A stretch of DNA of 64,000 nucleotides, from contig JAJCZU010000001.1 of the NCBI GenBank assembly GCA_029262235.1, positions 29,916 through 93,915 on the forward strand. Reading direction: 5' to 3'. Source of the stretch: Candidatus Eiseniibacteriota bacterium (GTDB lineage: Bacteria; Orphanbacterota; Orphanbacteria; Orphanbacterales; Orphanbacteraceae). This document shows positions 60,556 through 64,000 of this stretch, in pieces. Each line of letters starts with the position of its first letter. Positions within the stretch are counted from its first letter, which is position 1. A program made the position numbers and the translations under genes. The notes beneath the pieces are model-generated. The model did no database searches, was not told where the DNA came from, and worked only from the letters and a program-made list of their open reading frames with translations.

Positions 60556-63384
60556 GTGAGTGGTGGCAGAAAGAAACTGTCCGAAAAAGCGACGGGAGCA
60601 GCAGTCCTGCAATCCCGGACGCAGTCTCCCGATCGCGCTTCCTTGCAAGGCCTCTCGTTCGAGAGGGTCTATACAACGGAAGGCATTCACCCGTACGACG
60701 AGGTGGAATGGGAGAAGCGTGACGCTTCGATTCAGGGTGAGGAGGGGCGAACGGTATTCGAGCGCAAAGATCTCGAATTCCCCACGTTCTGGTCGCAGCT
60801 TGCGACGAACGTCACCGTGTCCAAATACTTCCATAAAGTGAAGCCGGACGGAAACGGCGAGCGGAGTCTTCGTCAGCTCATCGATCGAGTTGCGAACACA
60901 ATCACCCAGTGGGGTGACGAAGACGGGTACTTTGCGACGGACGATGATCGCGAAGTCTTCCGCCACGAACTGATCTACCTGCTTCTGCATCAGAATGCCT
61001 GCTTCAACAGCCCCGTCTGGTTCAACGTCGGTATCGAAGAGAAGCCGCAGTGCTCGGCGTGTTTCATCAATGCCGTCGAAGATCGCATGGAATCGATTCT
61101 CGAGCTCGCGAAGACCGAAGGCATGCTCTTCAAGTGGGGTTCGGGGACGGGGTCGAACCTGTCGACGATCCGTTCGTCGCGCGAGTTTCTCTCGAGCGGC
61201 GGCACGTGCTCGGGCCCGGTTTCGTTCATGAAGGGTTACGATGCGTTCGCGGGTGTCATCAAGTCGGGCGGCAAGACGCGTCGCGCGGCGAAGATGGTGA
61301 TCCTGAACGCCGACCATCCCGACGTGCTCGATTTCATTAACTGCAAAGCGGCCGAAGAGAAGAAGGCGTGGATCCTGATCGACAAGGGATACGACGGCAG
61401 CCTCGACGGCGAAGCGTATCAGTCGATCTTCTTCCAGAATTCGAACAATTCGGTGCGGGCGAACGACAAGTTCATGCAGGCCGTTGTCGACGACGGTGAG
61501 TGGAGCACGCGCGCCGTGGCCGACGGTCAGATCGTCGACACGTATTCCGCGCGCGACATCATGTACCGGATCGCGGACGCCACGCACGTGTGCGGCGACC
61601 CCGGCATGCAGTTCGACACGGCGATCAACGACTGGCACACATGCCCGAACACGGACCGCATTCACGCGTCGAATCCGTGCAGTGAGTACATGTTCCTCGA
61701 CAACACGGCGTGCAATCTCGCGTCGATCAATCTCATGCGTTATCGCCAGGACGACGGTTCGTTCGACACGTCGCGCTTTGCGCACACAGTCGACGTCATT
61801 CTGACGGCGCAGGAAATCTTCGTCGACCGCGCGAGCTATCCGACGCCCGCGATCGACAAGAACTCGCACGACTTCCGTCCGCTCGGTCTCGGCTACGCGA
61901 ACCTCGGTGCGCTTCTGATGTCGAACGGCCTTCCGTACGACGGCGATGACGGTCGCGCGTATGCCGCGGCGGTTACGTCGCTTCTGTGCGGCCGCGCGTA
62001 TCGTCAGTCCGCGAAGATGGCGGCCGTGCGCGATCCGTTCAACGGCTACCAGAAAAACCGCAAGCCGATGCTGCGCGTGATCGGCAAGCATCGCGACGCG
62101 GCGTACAAGATCGACGCGGATACGCTGCCTTCACGGCTCTGGGCGGAAGCCACGCGGGCGTGGGATGAGGCGCTCGAGTTCGGCACGGAATACGGCTACC
62201 GCAACTCGCAGGTGACCGTGCTCGCGCCGACCGGCACGATCGGTTTCATGATGGATTGCGACACGACCGGGGTCGAACCCGACATCGCGCTCGTGAAGTA
62301 CAAGAAACTCGTCGGCGGCGGCGTCATGAAGATCGTGAACCAGACGGTGCCGCAGGCGCTCAAGGTTCTCGGTTACGACAGCGCGCAGATCGTCAACATT
62401 CTCGACTATATCGACGCGAACGACACGGTCGAAGGCGCGCCCGGTCTGAAAGACGGTGACCTCGCCGTATTCGATTGCGCTTTCAAGCCGAATACCGGTG
62501 TGCGTTCCATTCATCACATGGGTCACATCCGCATGATGGGCGCGGTGCAGCCGTTCCTTTCGGGCGCGATTTCGAAGACCGTGAACATGCCGACCGAAGC
62601 GACGCCCGAAGAGATCATGGACGCGTACATTCAGTCGTGGAAGCTCGGCGTCAAAGCCGTTGCGATTTATCGCGACGGATCGAAGCGCACGCAGCCGCTC
62701 ACGACGATGGACGAAGGCGAATCTGGCAAGGTGCGCGATGAGAAGAGCGCGAAGGCGAAGCGCAGAAGACTGCCCGACGAACGCCATTCGATCACGCACA
62801 AGTTCAGCGTCGGCGGACATGAAGGCTATATCACCGTCGGTCTCTACGAAGACGGGCTGCCGGGCGAAATCTTCATCACGATGTCGAAAGAGGGCTCGGT
62901 CGTTTCCGGTCTCATGGACGGCTTCGCGACTTCGATTTCGATGGCGCTGCAGTACGGCGTTCCGCTTTCGGTGCTGTGCAACAAGTTCAGCCACATGCGG
63001 TTCGAACCGTCCGGCTTCACGAACAACAAAGAGATTCCGATCGCGAAGTCGGTTACGGATTACATCTTCCGCTGGCTCGATCTCAAGTTCATGCAGCAGG
63101 ACGCGGTCGCGGATTCGATGGACGAAGAAGGCGTGCCGCTCGACCGGAACGATCTGTTTGCGGGCGCGCTCACGATCAAAGATCTCCCGGAAACCGAGCC
63201 CGATGTGGACAATCGAATCAAGGGCGCGTTCGAGGGAACGAGAGCGGAACTGCGCGTGGAGGAAAAACGCATCTTCCAGGCGCAGTCCGATGCGCCGCCG
63301 TGTTACAACTGCGGCGAAATCATGGTTCGCAACGGCGCCTGTTACAAGTGCCTGAATTGCGGTTCCGTTCACGGCTGCTCTTAG
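60556..63384 (+). CDS. nrdJ: Adenosylcobalamin-dependent (class II) ribonucleotide reductase
   Basis: A 942-residue class II enzyme that makes deoxyribonucleotides independently of oxygen, using AdoCbl to create the thiyl radical. Seen: NACFNSPVWFNVGIEEKPQCSACF at the N-terminal half (start about residue 150), SGTCSGP-type loop GGTCSGPVSFMKGYDAF, the active-site NPCSEYMF with its Asn-Cys-Glu triad, and substrate loop APTGTIGFMMDCDTTG. The C-terminal zinc-ribbon-like tail (CYNCG ... CYKCLNCG) supplies shuttle cysteines. The start is GTG 60556 behind AGGGGGG. The cobalamin adenosyltransferase gene follows after 9 bp, making the cofactor for this enzyme. Confidence 0.96.
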   Translation: MSGGRKKLSEKATGAAVLQSRTQSPDRASLQGLSFERVYTTEGIHPYDEVEWEKRDASIQGEEGRTVFERKDLEFPTFWSQLATNVTVSKYFHKVKPDGNGERSLRQLIDRVANTITQWGDEDGYFATDDDREVFRHELIYLLLHQNACFNSPVWFNVGIEEKPQCSACFINAVEDRMESILELAKTEGMLFKWGSGTGSNLSTIRSSREFLSSGGTCSGPVSFMKGYDAFAGVIKSGGKTRRAAKMVILNADHPDVLDFINCKAAEEKKAWILIDKGYDGSLDGEAYQSIFFQNSNNSVRANDKFMQAVVDDGEWSTRAVADGQIVDTYSARDIMYRIADATHVCGDPGMQFDTAINDWHTCPNTDRIHASNPCSEYMFLDNTACNLASINLMRYRQDDGSFDTSRFAHTVDVILTAQEIFVDRASYPTPAIDKNSHDFRPLGLGYANLGALLMSNGLPYDGDDGRAYAAAVTSLLCGRAYRQSAKMAAVRDPFNGYQKNRKPMLRVIGKHRDAAYKIDADTLPSRLWAEATRAWDEALEFGTEYGYRNSQVTVLAPTGTIGFMMDCDTTGVEPDIALVKYKKLVGGGVMKIVNQTVPQALKVLGYDSAQIVNILDYIDANDTVEGAPGLKDGDLAVFDCAFKPNTGVRSIHHMGHIRMMGAVQPFLSGAISKTVNMPTEATPEEIMDAYIQSWKLGVKAVAIYRDGSKRTQPLTTMDEGESGKVRDEKSAKAKRRRLPDERHSITHKFSVGGHEGYITVGLYEDGLPGEIFITMSKEGSVVSGLMDGFATSISMALQYGVPLSVLCNKFSHMRFEPSGFTNNKEIPIAKSVTDYIFRWLDLKFMQQDAVADSMDEEGVPLDRNDLFAGALTIKDLPETEPDVDNRIKGAFEGTRAELRVEEKRIFQAQSDAPPCYNCGEIMVRNGACYKCLNCGSVHGCS

Positions 63385-63393
63385 GAGCGTGCG

Positions 63394-63945
63394 GTGAAAA
63401 TCTATACGAAGACGGGAGACGACGGCAATACGTCGCTCTACGGTGGGGTGCGGACGAGGAAAGACGATCTTCGTGTAGAGGCTTACGGAACTGTCGACGA
63501 GCTGAACAGTGCGGTGGGAGTGATCCTGTCGCAACTGCGGAAGAATGATGGTGCTGGTCCGGGTTCAGATCTGACCCGGATTCAGCACCATCTCTTCCGG
63601 CTCGGCGCCGAACTCGCCGACCCGAAGGGGAAGGCGAAGAGCCGCACGATCGGCGAAGGTGAAATCAAGGGCCTCGAAACCGCGATCGACGGCTACGAAG
63701 AAAATCTCCCCGCGCTTACACAGTTCATTCTTCCCGGCGGCTCGAAGGCCGCATCCGCCGCGCATAACGCCCGCTCCGTCGCCCGGCGCGCCGAACGCAT
63801 CGTCGTTCACCTCGCGCGCCGCGACGAAATCTCGCCTCATATCATCGTTTACCTGAATCGATTGAGTGACTTCCTGTTCGTGCTCGCGCGCGTGATCAAT
63901 CGCGAAGAGGGCGCGGAAGAGACGGCCTGGGACGCAGAGGTTTAA
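63394..63945 (+). CDS. pduO: Cob(I)alamin adenosyltransferase, PduO type
   Basis: A 183-residue ATP:corrinoid adenosyltransferase that converts cob(I)alamin to adenosylcobalamin. The N-terminal ATP loop IYTKTGDDGNTSLYGG, then VEAYGTVDELNSAVG, and the C-terminal ARRAERIVVHLARR with YLNRLSDFLFVLAR are all diagnostic. It starts at GTG 63394 with AGGAG 7 nt upstream, 9 bp after the nrdJ stop. Together with NrdJ and the BtuFCD-like importer it indicates that the cell salvages and uses B12. Confidence 0.96.
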   Translation: MKIYTKTGDDGNTSLYGGVRTRKDDLRVEAYGTVDELNSAVGVILSQLRKNDGAGPGSDLTRIQHHLFRLGAELADPKGKAKSRTIGEGEIKGLETAIDGYEENLPALTQFILPGGSKAASAAHNARSVARRAERIVVHLARRDEISPHIIVYLNRLSDFLFVLARVINREEGAEETAWDAEV

Positions 63946-64000
63946 GAGGAGGGGTGTGGGGGGGCGGGGGGGGGGGGTGGGGCGGGGGGAGAAGAGGGGG
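63946..64000. other. Poly-G low-complexity tail
   Basis: The last 55 bases are almost entirely G, with a run of at least twelve. It does not resemble the rest of the window and may be a sequencing artefact at a contig end. Confidence 0.7.

Noticed and set aside
60499-62091. 530-codon minus-strand frame antisense to nrdJ
   Set aside because: nrdJ is unambiguous on the plus strand.
1-64000. CRISPR arrays, insertion sequences, prophage, tRNA or rRNA genes
   Set aside because: No regularly spaced repeats with unique spacers, transposase or integrase motifs, tRNA cloverleaf or rRNA sequence were seen on either strand.

Overview
This is a dense, GC-rich bacterial chromosome segment carrying about 48 protein genes. 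I see no rRNA, tRNA, CRISPR array, transposase or phage gene. The cell has an outer membrane: there is an OmpA-family protein, a large beta-barrel protein, a lipoprotein-type serpin and signal peptide peptidase A. Five exported proteins end in the same FlgD-like Ig / type-IX-style C-terminal domain. That trait, together with a choice-of-anchor-B beta-propeller, a GH114-like protein and an ABC-permease/M1-peptidase fusion, points to an uncultured member of the FCB superphylum (for example Eisenbacteria- or Krumholzibacteriota-like). The placement is inferred from gene content; there is no 16S gene to test it.

Layout. 1-8.6 kb: on the minus strand, a serpin cut by the window edge, a subtilisin-like exoprotease, an AmpG-like MFS permease and a fused alpha/beta 2-oxoacid dehydrogenase E1. 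8.8-12.1 kb: a B12/siderophore-type uptake set (binding protein, ATPase, permease) interrupted by a 566-bp spacer with a long hairpin. 12.0-18.8 kb: a MATE-like protein, an EcsC protein, a tandem pair of exported paralogues, a divergent ECF sigma factor and a GNAT enzyme. 19.0-23.4 kb: an ABC ATPase overlapping an ABC-permease/M1 aminopeptidase fusion. 23.4-31.5 kb: a sulfotransferase, an OmpA/beta-barrel operon, a sulfatase-fold membrane protein and a beta-propeller protein. 31.5-34.2 kb: a glutamine amidotransferase, TrmB and EgtD. 34.3-40.4 kb: a five-gene redox operon. 40.5-45.2 kb: a quaternary-amine-type ABC importer, D-Ala-D-Ala ligase, a VOC protein and an epimerase. 45.3-53.3 kb: an SDR, a YgfZ-like protein, proline dehydrogenase, a HAD phosphatase, a GH114-like protein and a second fused E1. 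53.3-60.1 kb: ribosomal protein S4, SppA, a TPR-thioredoxin protein and a three-PAS histidine kinase. 60.1-64 kb: the adenosylcobalamin-dependent ribonucleotide reductase NrdJ followed by the cobalamin adenosyltransferase, behind two correctly spaced NrdR-like boxes.

Themes. Corrinoid use recurs: the uptake set, the adenosyltransferase and NrdJ. The redox operon at 34.3-40.4 kb joins an NAD(P)H-type flavoprotein fused to a membrane polyferredoxin, a metal-binding membrane protein, a TVP38 protein, a MerA-like disulfide oxidoreductase lacking the mercury-binding tail, and a DUF547 protein. It is the best candidate here for an undescribed system. Many genes overlap or abut (ATGA and TTGA junctions), and convergent genes end within a few bases of each other. 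Several genes lack a Shine-Dalgarno site but have a -10 hexamer exactly 6 nt before the ATG, which suggests leaderless mRNAs. Proline dehydrogenase appears to begin at a non-canonical ATC codon.
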